Assembly: GCF_019279795.1 (NCBI RefSeq)
Contig: NC_056743.1
Location: forward strand, 1,787,435,839 to 1,787,499,838
DNA: 64,000 nt
Direction of reading: 5' to 3'
Origin: Protopterus annectens
Taxonomy: Eukaryota > Chordata > Ceratodontiformes > Protopteridae
In this document: positions 23,546-36,536 of the stretch, in pieces
Numbering within the stretch: position 1 is the first letter of the stretch
How the letters are laid out: each line of letters begins with the position of its first letter
Notes under the pieces: model-generated
The model's input: the letters and a program-made list of their open reading frames with translations, nothing else
What the model was told of the DNA's origin: nothing
Database searches by the model: none
Program-made: the position numbers and the translations under genes

Positions 23546-25315
23546 AGAGAGACTCACCTGGACCGGTTTTGCAAAATTCTTATAGCACTAGTACATATCA
23601 CAATGTCTACTGTACAGGGATACCAGCTGTGAAATAACTGAGAGGCTGGAGTGCATATCCATACCCATACATGTGACATCAAGGCCAGGCAATCACAGTT
23701 AGCAACCCCAGTATTACCCAGAGCATACTCTCAACCCATGTCTCATACGCACACACACATGCCTAGGCAACAGCCAATATGTGGATAGTACACTGCATAT
23801 TGGCCACTGATAGTAACTATGGAGTGATATCAGTGGGCTACAGACTGCATGTCACCCTCCCCATCTGTCCAATATGCATGTACATGCAGACAGTGCACCT
23901 CCCCCATGTTCCCCAATGGACACCTGCACCACCTGTAATGCCTTCACATGTGACCCACAACAGACATACCATGCCTGACAACATGCCCTGTATGGACAGA
24001 TGCCACTGACACCAGGGAATTTTGTTAGCATGCTATCAATGTAGATGCAGGGCAAACTTGCTGCCCGTTACCAGTCCCTGCCACAGGTGGGCAAGACTGG
24101 CACATCTGATGGTAATCTGTGTTCACAATATGGGCCAGACACCCCAGGTACAGTTCCACATATCACTGTACATGCATGTGGGAGGTGTGCACATGCTAGA
24201 TACCGTCCATGTCATGGACTAAGGAACACATACATGGCAAGCGATGCATGGCATTGGTCACACACAATAATCACCCAGGTGACTGGATGGGGGATACAAT
24301 ATCCACCTGTGTGGCCAAATGCAGAAACTCCAGCCCTGAGCCACAATGCAGACCATTGTCATGTGGCCTGATGCCAAGGTATACCCATCGCCTTCCCTTG
24401 TATAGCCTGCTGTCACAGTCGACCACCACACACCCGTGTAGACATGCACCCATGCATGTCAGTACTGGCACTCTGTGTGTTTGTGTGTGTGTTGTATGGT
24501 GTGTATGTCCACATCCACACTCACTACAACCCCCATGGGCATACTGAAGCATTCTGTCTGATGTCTGACACCTCCTCATAATCTTTGCCCATACAACTCC
24601 GTATGACCCGTGTGGTGCATGTGATACCTGCACAGTGATGTGTTGTGGCAATCCCACTACTGATGAGTTGTACTCCTACCCCTGCCAAGTGTGTAAATGT
24701 GTGTGTGTCCCTGTGAGAGTGTGACTGTGTTGATGCTGGCACCTGTTCATGCAGACAGGAACGTGTATGTCACCTACTGTATACTCACCATCACATATAT
24801 GTTCTGAGTGCTCTACAACAGATATCCAATGTGGTGCATCCAATAACTGCAATGAACTGTGATAGCACTACATAGTTGTTGGGGGTTTGATACCCTGTGA
24901 TGGTAGGTGTGTGACACACACACATGCTTCAGTTTTACTCTCCCACCCCTCCCTGACATGTATTTGCCTCTGTCTGCCTCTCCCACTCCCTCTCTGGTGG
25001 ATGTGGAGTCCCACACCTGCTTTGCTTAGGCAGCAGCATGTGTATTTTAAGTGATGCTCATGATCAGCTGATGGCCTCTGCATGAATTGCAGCCCTCCCC
25101 TAGCTGATTGCAGGAGGAACAGCTGTGGTAATATTCCCATAGACAATTGCATGGAAACACACTCCAATATCTAAGAACATCATGGTGGTGTGGGCTCTTT
25201 TCATTCACTGTGAGCAGGAACTACATCTGTTGTTTGGAAAACAGCATCTCAGATGGATTGGGGATTTACCTCTAACAACATACACTGTGGAAAAAGGACA
25301 ACAAACAGGAAGGGG
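23546..25315. other. No gene seen (Harbinger interior)
   Basis: The composition is rich in ACATG and TGTG. Long frames on both strands lack known motifs or sensible starts. Confidence 0.5.
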
Positions 25316-25332
25316 AAGTGCCTGACCTGACT

Positions 25333-25568
25333 TTGTTTGTTTGTGTCTTTCGGCTTTTCCTGGTTAGGGGTCGCCACAGCGGAACTCCAGTCCGCTAATG
25401 ATTAGTAGTTGATTTTTACGTGCTGAGTTACCAGCCCTGATGTACAACCTTCAACGAAGGTACACCCATTCACACATGTCTCAATGCAGAAGATGTTCTA
25501 GCTGAGAATCGAACCGGACAGCATCTTACTGTAAGGTGACATCGCTACCGCAGCACTACCACCGCGGT
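25333..25568 (-). mobile_element. tRNA-derived SINE with RTE-type 3' tail, copy 2
   Basis: It is flanked by a perfect 17 bp duplication (25316-25332 and 25569-25585). The minus strand starts with a tRNA-like head (GGTAGCGATGTCACCTTACA, B box GGTTCGATTCTC), then a body with GAATGGGTGTACCTTCGTTG, and ends with GCGACCCCTAACCAGGAAAA and a short ACA-rich tail. It is 236 bp, the same length as the copy inside the Tc1 element. The intact duplication indicates a fairly recent insertion into the Harbinger interior. Confidence 0.9.
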
Positions 25569-25585
25569 AAGTGCCTGACCTGACT

Positions 25586-27310
25586 ACAGACTGTAAATAC
25601 TGCTATACTACATTTGGAGTAATGTTGGTTTCACAGTGTTTGTCTGGATATGGCTGTCGTACATGTCTCAATACCTGCCATGTCAGTTCCATGTTTATGA
25701 GGAATCCCCATCTGCAGGGTCATCTGCAGACTGGGCAGTGTTGTGCCTTTGATGTCATGTGTTAGCCACGAAGCATCTACCTGTGGACTGCAGAAGCTAG
25801 TGTGAGGATTGCAGTCTGTAGATGGTAAATCCATGACAGTTACTGACTTCATATCCCTCACAGGACATATGTTGCAACAAACCCCATTACAACAGTAAAT
25901 GTATGAGGTTATCACAGCAACATGTCAATATTGGCCCTGTGTATGTGCTTCCAGCCACACCTCTGTCAACCTTTGTACATATGTCGTGCAGGAAGTGGTG
26001 CATATGTGCTGTACACCATAATTAGTGTCATCATATCTGATAAGCCAGTGATATATCAGACTGCTACACATGTTATGTACAGTAGGGGTTATATTTCATG
26101 ACATAACCTGGACATTCTGTGGATTTTTGAACAGTACTGAGGTCTGTGTACTTATGGTGAATGTCAACAGTGTGTGTATTGTTAATATGTACTTTAGCCT
26201 GTGTACAGACTGTGGTAGATGTCATTGCTCTAGTTCCCCTCCTATCTGATGTTACATGCTGCCCCACTGTATGGTACCATATTGGCGTACATGTTTGTAA
26301 GACCATACACACACATGTCCCATACCACAGACAGCCATCAGACCAAACTGTGTAGCAGCCCAGTATATGTAGGGTCAGTCTGTGAGTGGCACATATGAGG
26401 ATTGTGTAGAACAGATAGTCCATATACTGTAATATTATGCTAGCTTACCATATGTGGCTGTGGCTGTGTTCACATTGGTGGTGGTTATGCACTTTCACAC
26501 AGGTGTATCTTACCCTGTGCTTTGACATGCCTGTTGAGCCTGCTATATATGCAGGTACATGTGCATTCCCCCATAGGAGATGTAGGCCAGTGTTGAGCCA
26601 GTCTGCCTGTAGCCTGCACAGTGCATTGTTACATGCCTAGCAGCTTAGTGTACTTACCCAGTAAGATGTTATGTGCAGATACTTGCTAGATGTACTGCTG
26701 CTGGGCCTCCCTTAAAAGTCATGTATGTCAGACAGAGCAGTGGGATGCTGTACAGATGTATGTCAATATCTAGTGGGTAGTATGTGGCCATGACACATCT
26801 GTACCAGTGGTCATTATGTGTCAGATCAGACAGGAGTGTGTGAATGCATAACCTATGGTGGCAAATGTATACCAGTCGTTATGTGTTATACCAATCTACA
26901 TGGCTGTCTACATCCATAGTGTCAGGCATGGTACACATCTTGTGTACTAAGGGCTTATGTGTATACCTCTGGACTGTACATGGTGTGTCAGAATTTCCAC
27001 ATATATTGGCCAATATCTCTGCTGCAGTCCACAGGGGCATTACATGCTAGCAGCAGTACTTTACAATGATGTCCTTAGGATGTCTGCCAGTAGCCAATGG
27101 CACACATGTTATAAGCAGATGTGACCTCCCACACACGCCATGTCTGTGAAGACAATCCCAATGACAACAGCAATAGTCTACTAATATAACTGATATACAT
27201 AACTGACATCCCCTTGCACTACGACTTTGGGCTATAGGGGCTGGGGTAGGGCTACACTCCATGTCTAGGACATATGGTGGAAATATATGTACATATACTT
27301 ATCCAGATAC

Positions 27311-27312
<2 letters not shown>
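25586..27312. other. No gene seen (Harbinger interior)
   Basis: Sequence of even composition with many ACATGT and GTGTA words. I found no coding motifs or repeat units. Confidence 0.5.

Positions 27313-27357
<45 letters not shown>
27313..27357. repeat. (TA)n microsatellite
   Basis: About 22 uninterrupted AT units. Confidence 0.97.
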
Positions 27358-27361
<4 letters not shown>

Positions 27362-27624
27362 CACATGTGTAGTACTTCAAATTACCACTGTCATGGCAAC
27401 CACCCACTATAAATCCCTACATCATGTGGGCATGGTCCCTTTACATTACCTGTGTGATGGACATCCTTCCTGTGTGTGGGCATCAGTGTTACAGACAACA
27501 GGTGGCGATACCTCTTACAGGAGAACCGGCACACACAGGGCAGCTACATATTTGTAGGAGGATCAGGAACTACAGACAGAATGTGAGTAGAGTTGTGTTA
27601 TGCTTTGTATAGTACTGGTGTTAC

Positions 27625-27627
<3 letters not shown>

Positions 27628-27697
<70 letters not shown>
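27628..27697. repeat. (TG)n microsatellite
   Basis: 35 uninterrupted TG units. Confidence 0.97.
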
Positions 27698-27699
<2 letters not shown>

Positions 27700-28979
27700 A
27701 TACTAGTTTACCTTGGAATGCAGTCTGTCTGCATAGCTCACAACTGTGGGGCTATCCTCTTGCTGGACAGAGGTATGCCTATCATGTTTTGTCTGTCCAC
27801 CACACAGGTCCTGTGTCAGATATTACACTGGCAGTGTGTGTGTTGAGTGCTATCAGTACATGGCTACATCCATTTCTGTTTCTAACCTCAATTCCCTGAC
27901 TACGGGTATGTTGCAGACTATCCTGTAACACCAGCAACTTGCTTAGTGTATGGTAACAGTTTTCCACCTATGTGCCTGTGTTCCAGCATCTGTCCCCCAC
28001 CTACATACCAAGCTTTGCACATATGTCATGCTGTCGGGTTTGTTCTGTAGTGGGCTTTGAGTATATCACACTGCCATTGCTGCCATCAGTCCACTTCTGT
28101 TGTATCCTCCACACATACAGTGGGGCTGGGGCCATATATGTGTGGGAGTCACCTACACAATACATGTGTACCCTTATGCACTCCAGAGGCCAGTGTATGT
28201 AACAGTGGTATATGGCCCTGTATTATTGAGTCTATGGGGGGAGCACCATACATGACCTAGGCTGTTACAAAATGTGGGGGTATCAGGGGTGAGCTGCCGT
28301 AAGGTATCAGGATGTACAGTACCATATACTTCACCTATATTTACATTACTTACATGAACTGGGGTAATGCAAGCCTACTGCCTCCTGCCATACAGACTGT
28401 TTGTCGGTGTGCTCATGATGGTGTCAGTTATGCCTTGTTATGTAAAAGTTACAACCCATTTGATCACATAACGTCTTTACCACCTACTGAGTTTGTACAG
28501 AGTTTAGATAGAGGCTGCTGAACTATACACCTGCATTACATATTGTTGATTGTTCGGTATCCTGTGGCCCAGTCTGTCTTCACTATTGTACAATTTGAAG
28601 GGCTTGGCCTGGACAGCAACAGTTGTGAACCTTTCCAGACTACTGTATTAGTGTAACTGTTTCACAGTTGCAGTACTCTGTTTATATGGTTGTCAGTATC
28701 TGAACAGCTATATGACATGGCATATAGAACTGTAATAGTACACAATGAAAGGTTCTCCATTTCTGCAAACCTGTGTGTGGTGTCTTTCCTATGACCTCTC
28801 TATGGGTATATGTTGCAGGCAATGATTGACATATGTATGGGTGGCCCATACAGTGTCCAATTGTTGTGGTGTTAACTGTAGGCATAGTGGCTGTTCCATA
28901 TTGTGTGCACCTTCTACATATGTATCTTATTGTACATATATCTGCGTGTGTATGTGTAGTCACATGTATATCTATCTAG

Positions 28980-28980
<1 letters not shown>
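27698..28980. other. No gene seen (Harbinger interior)
   Basis: No coding motif was recognised. Frames on either strand are short and unremarkable. Confidence 0.5.

Positions 28981-29027
<47 letters not shown>
28981..29027. repeat. (TA)n microsatellite
   Basis: About 23 TA units. Confidence 0.97.
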
Positions 29028-29029
<2 letters not shown>

Positions 29030-29380
29030 GTATCTGCATATCTGTGTCTATGTATCTGTATCCTGGGGATGTTGATGACTTCCACATATTACATTTCCTA
29101 TGGGAGGCAAACTGTACTGCATGATATGTTAACAATACCAGCCTGGAATCATACAGGTGAGATGGCTTACTGTTAACATCTTGTGGCCATGTCGTGTCAG
29201 GTTCTGGTTATGGGATCGGCAGCACTTGGTAGTGCACTGTAGGGCAGACGTGTTTGGCTGTGGGAGGGATGCCTATTCATACAAGATGTATAGTGTGTGA
29301 GGCCTCACAACCCCATTAATGGTGCATGTGGACATATGTGTGTTTGTTAATCTGCCATTGCTATCTACAGATGTATGGCC

Positions 29381-29382
<2 letters not shown>

Positions 29383-29438
<56 letters not shown>

Positions 29439-29601
29439 TAACAAATATATAACTATGTCCGTATATACCTACATAGATATATATCTGCGTACACATATGT
29501 AACATGCTGTGTATATGTAGACATATAAGTGTAGACACATATGTGTTGATGTAGGCATTTGCATGTATATATGTGCATATATATTGATATATATGTATAT
29601 A

Positions 29602-29653
<52 letters not shown>
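29383..29653. repeat. (TA)n microsatellites and AT-rich island
   Basis: Two pure TA runs (29383-29436 and 29606-29653) are joined by TATATG-like words. This is the most AT-rich part of the Harbinger interior. Confidence 0.95.
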
Positions 29654-29661
<8 letters not shown>

Positions 29662-29791
29662 GATATGTTGTATCTGTTTAGATATTAATACATCTACACA
29701 CACATACATCTAGATGTTGGTATACATTCTCTGTACTGTTGCATGACTGGACTGGATGCTATGTCTCTGAAAACATTGAATTTCTTTGTAT

Positions 29792-30120
29792 CTATCATGG
29801 TTTAGTGGTAAATCACTTTGTCTATGGTGTGCAGGGTCCTTGGTTCGAGCCTTGCAGGAGCTGTTTATTTTGTTGCTGGGCAGAACACTGGCGGTTGGAT
29901 ACTGAGTGATTAAGGCACTTTAAAGCAGTTGTAAGCGGGTTTGCATGGAGGTAAGCACTGCTAACTTCCGGTTACAGTGTCTTACACTTGGTTAGCTGCG
30001 ATATTGCTTAACCTGTGTAGGCAGTGCTTACCCCTGCACAAACAGGCTTAAACCCGCTTACTGCTGCTTAAAAGTGCGTACTGCCACTTATCCCCGTGCT
30101 AATTCCTTTAAAAGTAAAAA
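29792..30120 (+). repeat. Direct repeat with tRNA-like head and CTTA cluster, copy 1
   Basis: The head reads ATGGTTTAGTGGTAAATCAC then GGTTCGAGCC, resembling A and B boxes. The body has TGTTTATTTTGTTGCTGGGC, then CTGCTAACTTCCGGTTACAG and a cluster of GCTTAA/GCTTAC words. The same order recurs at 32525-32880. It is likely a tRNA-derived SINE. It could instead be a duplicated internal part of Harbinger. Confidence 0.65.
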
Positions 30121-31620
30121 AAAAGGTTGATAGGAAAGTGGTGAAAAAGGGGCACAAAGAGGGAAAGACAGTTGGGAAAATAGCTTGGCATGTGCAGGAA
30201 GGGTGTAGGGAAGTTCCATAGCTGCCCATTTTTCTACAGCAACAGCTGTGTGTATACACTTAATTTGGAGGTAGATTTGGACACTCAAACCCCTGGGAGA
30301 GAGGGGAGGACAACATAAATTCATTGTGATGCCAATTAGACCAGATTACATGTGCCCAGTGGACACAAGTGTGAAATGGACAGCTATGTATGGGGCAAGA
30401 TTTTTTTTTGTGGGAACATATTGCCCTTTTATTTTCAGGTGAGAGTGGGATGTTGGGGAGGGGTAGTAGGTATATTTGGGGAGGTAGGTTGGGTAGGTTA
30501 ACAGACAAGACTAACAAGACGCATACAGGGGCAGTATATGACACATGTGGGGGGTAAGCACCTTGGATGGGGAGGGGTGTTTGGAAGTCGCAAGCCCATG
30601 AGCCCCCAAATGGAAACAGTGGGACTGAGGTCCCCACCCATAGGTTATTTTTGCACATATGGTAGGGGTGAGAGAGAGAGTTCAACTAATATATCCTTGC
30701 AGTTTTCACTACATTCTTAGTCACTGCAGTGTTCTGTCCCTTACATGTATTATTACACTACCCAATGGCCTTATATTGTACAATGGTATGTTTATAGATT
30801 ATTATATACATGACCTGTGTCTTACAAACAGGCGTGACAAGATGCAAGTATTAATGCAACTTATGTTGAGAATTGTTCTTATACACTTTGGGTGAGATGC
30901 TGGAATGACAGTTTTTTTTTCATATACATTCTCTGACTATGTACACGTCTGACAATCAGTTATATGTCATTAACGGCTGCCTACATTTCTTGGATCATCA
31001 CACTGATTTTACAGGGGAACAGGGTACCAGGCTGGTGATGTGCGCCATTTATCTGGACATGCTGGACAGATTAGAACAGTTGAGGGGAATGAATATGCAT
31101 ACAACTTTCTAAACATTCTAGCAAATTATGTACAGTTGGGTGTAATTATGCATATAGCTTTCTATCCGAACATTGTAATACAATCTGTACAGTTGTGGTA
31201 TATGATTATGCATACAACTTACTAGCACTCCCAGGATTCCAACCCGTGCTGTGTGTGACAAAAAACTTACAGTTGACATCACAGTACACTGTGCTATCAG
31301 GGAATTTATGTGAAGCTTTCTAATGTTTTCTGTCTAAGTCTCCCTCACTTGTACAATATGACTGACCTCTTGGCACTTCCAACATTGTTATACAGACCTT
31401 CATACACATTTTATCTGCATACCACAGTGTAGGTAACACTGCTTAATATAACAGTACTATTTATAATATGCAACAGTTCAACAACATATGAAAGAAGAGT
31501 AAACAGAAGCACTCCAGGGGTTATAACTTTATTCACAGAATATTACACCTTAATTCTACTGGTACGACACTTTCTAAGGCTCTTATATTTATTTGTTATG
31601 ACAGTACATGCAGAATAATT
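30121..31620. other. No gene seen (Harbinger interior)
   Basis: A minus-strand frame of 141 codons (30685-30260) has proline-rich, low-complexity content without a known domain. A weak tRNA-like segment lies at about 31215-31300 (minus). Confidence 0.45.
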
Positions 31621-31621
31621 A

Positions 31622-32115
31622 CTAACCTGCCTCACGATGCAGCCTTTGCAACCTAGCATCATGGGCTTGCTGGTTTGCAGCCCACTCATCTGCAGCTGTC
31701 AGAGAAAAACAGTGATATTTAGCCATACCTATCCATAGTATACACAAGCTAGGCAATTATTACCTACTTAGTAGAATGAGTACTTACTCAGTACTGAGGC
31801 ATTAGGCATCTGCCGATATTCCTGGATCCACTGTTCCAGTACATCCCCCCTCCACTGCTTCAGGTCAGCATGGTGGTGCCTGACCTGCTCACCAGTCCGG
31901 GGATACCTGTGGCACTGATGAGGTCATAGGCGAGACTGTCCCAGGCCTTCGTTTTATACTGCGAGCCCTGGTACTGGCCCTGCAATAGTCTCTCCTCATG
32001 GTGTTTTACCAGGAGCCTTTGACTCCTGGATGCCCCAGCACTGCGCTCAGAATTGAGTGCCTTCACCCACTCCAGCCATTCTGCCTGCAGTAGGAAGCTA
32101 CAACCAGTTATGGGT
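31622..32115 (-). pseudogene. Harbinger Myb-like DNA-binding protein gene, two exons, frameshifted
   Basis: The second Harbinger protein of this type brings the nuclease to DNA. Exon 1 (about 32112-31788, minus) encodes LEWVKALNSERS, then HHEERLLQGQY, YKTKAWDSLAYDLISATGIP and, after a one-base loss in a C run at about 31899-31902, RTGEQVRHHHADLKQWRGDV and EYRQMPNAS. This is the trihelix/Myb-like pattern with three spaced Trp or bulky positions. A strong donor (GTAAGTA, 31787-31781), a 92 bp intron and a CTCTGACAG acceptor lead to exon 2 (31695-31622), which continues in frame as ADEWAANQQAHDARLQRLH and a stop. No in-frame ATG is visible; an out-of-frame ATG is at about 32073. A TATTTAAA box lies at about 32137-32144. 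It points toward the nuclease gene. Confidence 0.75.
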
Positions 32116-32524
32116 AGTATTCCCGCCTGTGGGGTTTAAATACGGCCAATTTCCCACACTTTTCCGTGATTGGTTAATTTTGAATAGGCTAAGCTATGGG
32201 CACACCTGCTTACCTATGGTTGGCACTGCGTAAAGACGTATACCCCTAGGCAGATTGAATTGGCTGCCCTACGCATTGCTTACACTTACTACGTTGAGCT
32301 GTGCAGCAGTTAGCATTGCTTAATAGTTAATTAGCATAATATTTGAATTTTGGCAGTGATTTATTATTCATTACAAGTTATATATGTGTCTGGTATCCAT
32401 GATTCATGTGTATATTTATGTTATGTAGCAGGTTATACAACATCACACTGTACATAGATTCACTTCACATGTTGGTTTGATTTTCCTGTGGTGAGGATTA
32501 GTTTGCTGATACCTCATTCATATG

Positions 32525-32880
32525 TATTGTGATGATGGCTTAGTGGTTAACTTCTGTGATTATAGTTTACAGGGTCCTGAGTTTGAGCCTTGAAGAAGCT
32601 GTTTATTTTGTTGCTGGGCAGAACATGGGTCGTTGGGTACAGAGTGATTAAGGCCTTTTAAAGCAGTTGTACACTGGTGTGCGCGGGTTTGTGTGGAGCT
32701 AAGTACTGCTAACCTCCGGTTACAGTTTCTAACACTCAGCTTCTACTTTGCTTAATCTGTGTAGATAATTCTTAACCCCTGCACAAATGCACTTAAACAC
32801 ACTTACTAGTGCTTATATATGCTTACTATTGCTTATTTGTGCTTAAACCTGCTTACTAGTGCCTTATTCATTATGACACT
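32525..32880 (+). repeat. Direct repeat with tRNA-like head and CTTA cluster, copy 2
   Basis: ATGGCTTAGTGGTTAAC, a B-box-like GAGTTTGAGCC, TGTTTATTTTGTTGCTGGGC, CTGCTAACCTCCGGTTACAG and then about ten CTTA words. It parallels 29792-30120 but is more diverged at its end. Confidence 0.65.
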
Positions 32881-32989
32881 GACACTTCACATGTGTATTT
32901 AATGCAGTACTCCAGTTCACATTTAAATGTTATTTAATAGGTTATATAGCAAATAAATGAAAAAAAATTGTTCATATACAGATTTCACA

Positions 32990-33180
32990 TGGAGACTGGT
33001 ATGTGCTGCAGTGGGATTCTAAGGGAATGCCTGCTCGTTAGGCAGATGTCCTGCCCACTACACTATTGCTGTGCTGCTTCATTTGCATATATCTTCCTTG
33101 TTATTCTCTTCAGCCTTTTAAGCTGCTTTAACTGTAGCTAAGCGATGGACACACCCGGGCAACTGTGGTTAGCTGTACTC
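32990..33180 (-). mobile_element. tRNA-like SINE fragment
   Basis: On the minus strand AATAGTGTAGTGGGCAGGAC, ATCTGCCTAACGAGCAGGCA and TTAGAATCCCACTGC have the spacing of tRNA A and B boxes. It lies in the right subterminal part of Harbinger. Confidence 0.5.
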
Positions 33181-33366
33181 AGACTTAAGAAAAATATAAT
33201 GGGTTTTCTTTGGTTTATTTATATGTACTGTTGCTGTTGTACACATGGGGGATTGTTGGTGGGGATATGCGGACACCTATGAGCAGCCTCACTCATTTAT
33301 TTCCACTTTCTGCTGTTCTACTTTGCAGGGGCTAGTCCTGCACAGGAGATTAGTAAATCGGGGGAC

Positions 33367-34204
33367 ACTTTGAAAGGTTGACATCAGCTGTGTCATGCAG
33401 AGGAGATTTGTGTGCAAAAATGACCTCTTCAGCTATGTGGAATTCAAAATGTTGTCAATACTAAGAGGTGTAACACACTCCTGCATCCATTTACATTCAG
33501 AAACACACAGTCAGGAGAGTCTCACTGCTGTATTTAAACTTCTTACATATCAGCTGACGCAGTCTACAAACAAGTATATTATATGCATGAGCCACAGGAG
33601 AAGTCTGATTACATGTGGACCACACTGCATCTTTGAAGGATATCAGCTGTGTCATGCAAAGGGGATAGGTGTACATAAATTACTTCTACAGCTATGTGGG
33701 ATTCTAAATGTTGTCAGTACTAAGAGATGCAACACACTCCTGCATCCATTTACAATTACACACACAGAGTCAGGAGACTTTTTCTGCTGTATTCAAATTC
33801 CCTACCTATCGACTGACACAATCCACACGCAAGTGTATTATATGAGAGGTCTGACTTTAGTCGTGTGAGAGTGCATTATTGAAATGACATCCTCATCAAT
33901 GTGTTGGAGACAGTATGCATTTGTGGATACAGTGAAAAGGGACGTTGGATTGATCTGCCCATGTAAATATTTCTCAGGACTGGGAGTCAAATTAGCACAG
34001 CTGTTGAATTAAACCTCCAGTGATGCAATGGACTTTTATAGTGGGATAATGCACTTATAAAAGATGATATCAGCATTGTGTTGCCAAGAAGATAATGTTG
34101 GGAGAAGGGTCCAACATTGATGTGGACTCACCCTGCAGTTGAAATTTAATTCCAGCCTACTTTATTGTGGCCAGTAGTAAGCAAGGTCATATTTACATGT
34201 CCAT

Positions 34205-34278
<74 letters not shown>

Positions 34279-34450
34279 TGACTGCTGTGAGATTAGCATA
34301 CTAAACCTATCTATTGACACAATCTAGAGGATAGTACTTAATGCCAGTGCCACCACAGAAGTTTAACTTTTATGCTGTGACAGTGCAGTATAGATGGGAT
34401 TAGCTTCTCATTCTGTGTCAGAGAAGATATTGTGATGTTGAAGGTTTTGT
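33367..34450. repeat. Decayed tandem array of about 250 bp units, right part
   Basis: Two clear units (33370-33640 and 33640-33880) share ATCAGCTGTGTCATGCA, AGCTATGTGG, TTGTCA.TACTAAGAG, CACACTCCTGCATCCATTTA, CTGCTGTATT.AA and GTATATTATATG. Weaker copies follow to about 34390. A (CA)n run lies at 34206-34276. The open frame at 33395-33868 spans two units and is not a gene. Each unit has a weak tRNA-like core (ATTCAAATTCCCTACCTAT in reverse). Confidence 0.7.
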
Positions 34451-36104
34451 GCAAATCCATATTTGTTGATATGATGGAGTAATTGCAATGTTATCATCAA
34501 TAATACATACATACTACTGACTTATGACAGCTGTGCTATCAGTAATGTATACTGCAGAACTGAGAGTGACATGTACCTATCTGTCTTTTGTAGATGAGGC
34601 ACACACACTTGTAAAACACAGGATAGACAATGAATCATTCATGGATCATCAGGTTCGGATGACGTTCTGTAAATCTTAATGAATGGCACTGATTTTAGCA
34701 ATGGTATATGCTTATGCGTGAGCAATGTGATCTGTCAGTACCAAGCAACACTTAATGTTCTAATGAAGGAGAGATAAAAAACAATGATTTATGTGCATCA
34801 AGGCTGTATGTGGTCGTATATCCTTTCTAAGTGTCAGTGCTGCTGTGCAGACCCAACTGTCCAGAATGAAGTGGTCAGTTAACCATACAGTTCATTGCAT
34901 TTCATATGAATACATTACCCAATTTCCATGTAATAAAATAATATAATCTAGCAGTAATAGTTATTTTTGTTCCAAACCTCTTCCTAAAGCACAGTGCTGA
35001 GAAACATATTTGTGTGGATGTTGGCAAAGTGTCAGTGTATGTGTAATTATACTTTGATATGTTGAACTGGGACTGTGAAATATCAGTGTTTAGTGGTATT
35101 GTGGTGAACTCTGCCAGCCTTTGCACAAATAAGAATCAGAGAGGAAATGTTGTAATGCCAGTTATATTGACAACATATATGTTTTATCTTAACATGCTTC
35201 TGTATAATCCACATGTTGCATTATACCTTTCCATGTTCGTGTTAAGCTCAATTAAAAAATGAATGGTATGCTGTGAGCAGAGTTCTCTGTTAAAGGAAAA
35301 AGTGAAAAGCTTTAATTTGGCATGCCTTCTACAGCGCAAATAGGCTTAACGGCAATGCACATCCATCAGCACTTTGGACAGTACTGAGTGGAGAACATCA
35401 ACATGCTGTACAGCTGTCTTTGTGGCACAAGGTATATATGTACTGACTTTAAAACTAAAACATAGGTGGTTTAGGGTTCAAATCCAGATATCATTTATTT
35501 TTTACAAAGGGTATCAGTATGCAATTTCTAACAACATTTTAATTAGGAAGGTAACACTACAAACAAATTTATATTATAATTATGTTTATTATAAGAAATG
35601 TCTCACTAATGTTGTGAAAAACAAATTTTTCTAAGTAGCAATTCTCATAAATGATTTTGTTATGAAACACAGTTGAATGTGTGTGTAATTGTTTAAGCAG
35701 ATAATTTTGATAATGAATTAAAATGCACTTGCATATCTATGATAAGTTAAAATCATCTTCATCTTTTTCCTTAAGAAGGCGAGCTTGATTGCATCCTGCT
35801 CAGCAGTGAGCAACTGCACAAGGCGGGAAAAAAGCATAAGAGGTTCTGATGAAAGTAAGTCATACATCTGAAGTAATAATTTCTTCATTCTCTTCACTCT
35901 GGAGGAATTTGAACCCCAGAGCAACTTGGTTAAGGAACCAAAGTCACTGCATTTACAGCTTCTGCCAGAGAAACAGGTATACATAATGTGAAATCACTTA
36001 TTAGTAATACAGCGGTGACAAAACTGTTTGAGCTAATAAAGAATGTAGAAATGAAAGTGCTCTCTCTTTCCTTCAACTGTAAGGCCTGTTTGCCATTACA
36101 CAGG

Positions 36105-36108
<4 letters not shown>
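34451..36108. other. No gene seen; a few tRNA-like scars
   Basis: AT-rich intergenic-type sequence. B-box-like words occur at about 35465 (GGGTTCAAATCC, plus) and 35905 (minus), probably old SINE heads. Confidence 0.45.

Positions 36109-36156
<48 letters not shown>
36109..36156. repeat. (TA)n microsatellite
   Basis: About 24 AT units directly before the Penelope fragment. Confidence 0.97.
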
Positions 36157-36158
<2 letters not shown>

Positions 36159-36239
36159 TTTTATTCCAAACAACAAAACACAAGCTGCATTTTCACATCT
36201 GCTGCAAAAATTCCAAGCAGTATGTGGCTTCAAGTTGAA

Positions 36240-36536
36240 TTCAAAACCTTTATAAACACAAGAAGCAAAACCCACAACAGACTAATAAAAACAGTGCAGC
36301 AACGTGGGGAAACAATGCCGCCAAAGTATGGGAATTAAATTTAAAATAAAAAAACAACTTTATTCATAAGTATTTTCTTCTTGTACATATAAGACTTCAT
36401 CAGATAACCAATAAAATCATTAACTAGTATTTAAAAGCCAAGAAAGGCGCATGAAATTTTCCGCCAAAAAATCTTAAAGTCACATCACTTAAAACCAATA
36501 AATAAATATTATGCAAAATGAGTATAATTATAAGTG
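36240..36536 (-). mobile_element. Penelope-like element 3' UTR, part cut off by RTE
   Basis: In reverse complement this matches the plus-strand Penelope copy at about 45800-46090: ACTTATAA.TATACTCATTTTG, a TTTTTTGGC tract, GGTTATCTGATGAAGTCTTA, ATAAAGTT and TTTAATTCCCATACTTTG. It stops at the RTE and resumes at 39147. Confidence 0.85.

Noticed and set aside
29792-29870. A functional tRNA gene
   Set aside because: The A and B box-like words are present but the stems do not form a proper cloverleaf, and the segment recurs with a shared body at 32525, so a SINE head fits better.
30260-30685. 141-codon frame on minus
   Set aside because: Proline-rich and low-complexity, no domain recognised, no splice or promoter support.
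33395-33868. 157-codon open frame on plus
   Set aside because: It spans two units of a tandem repeat, starts without context and has no known motif.
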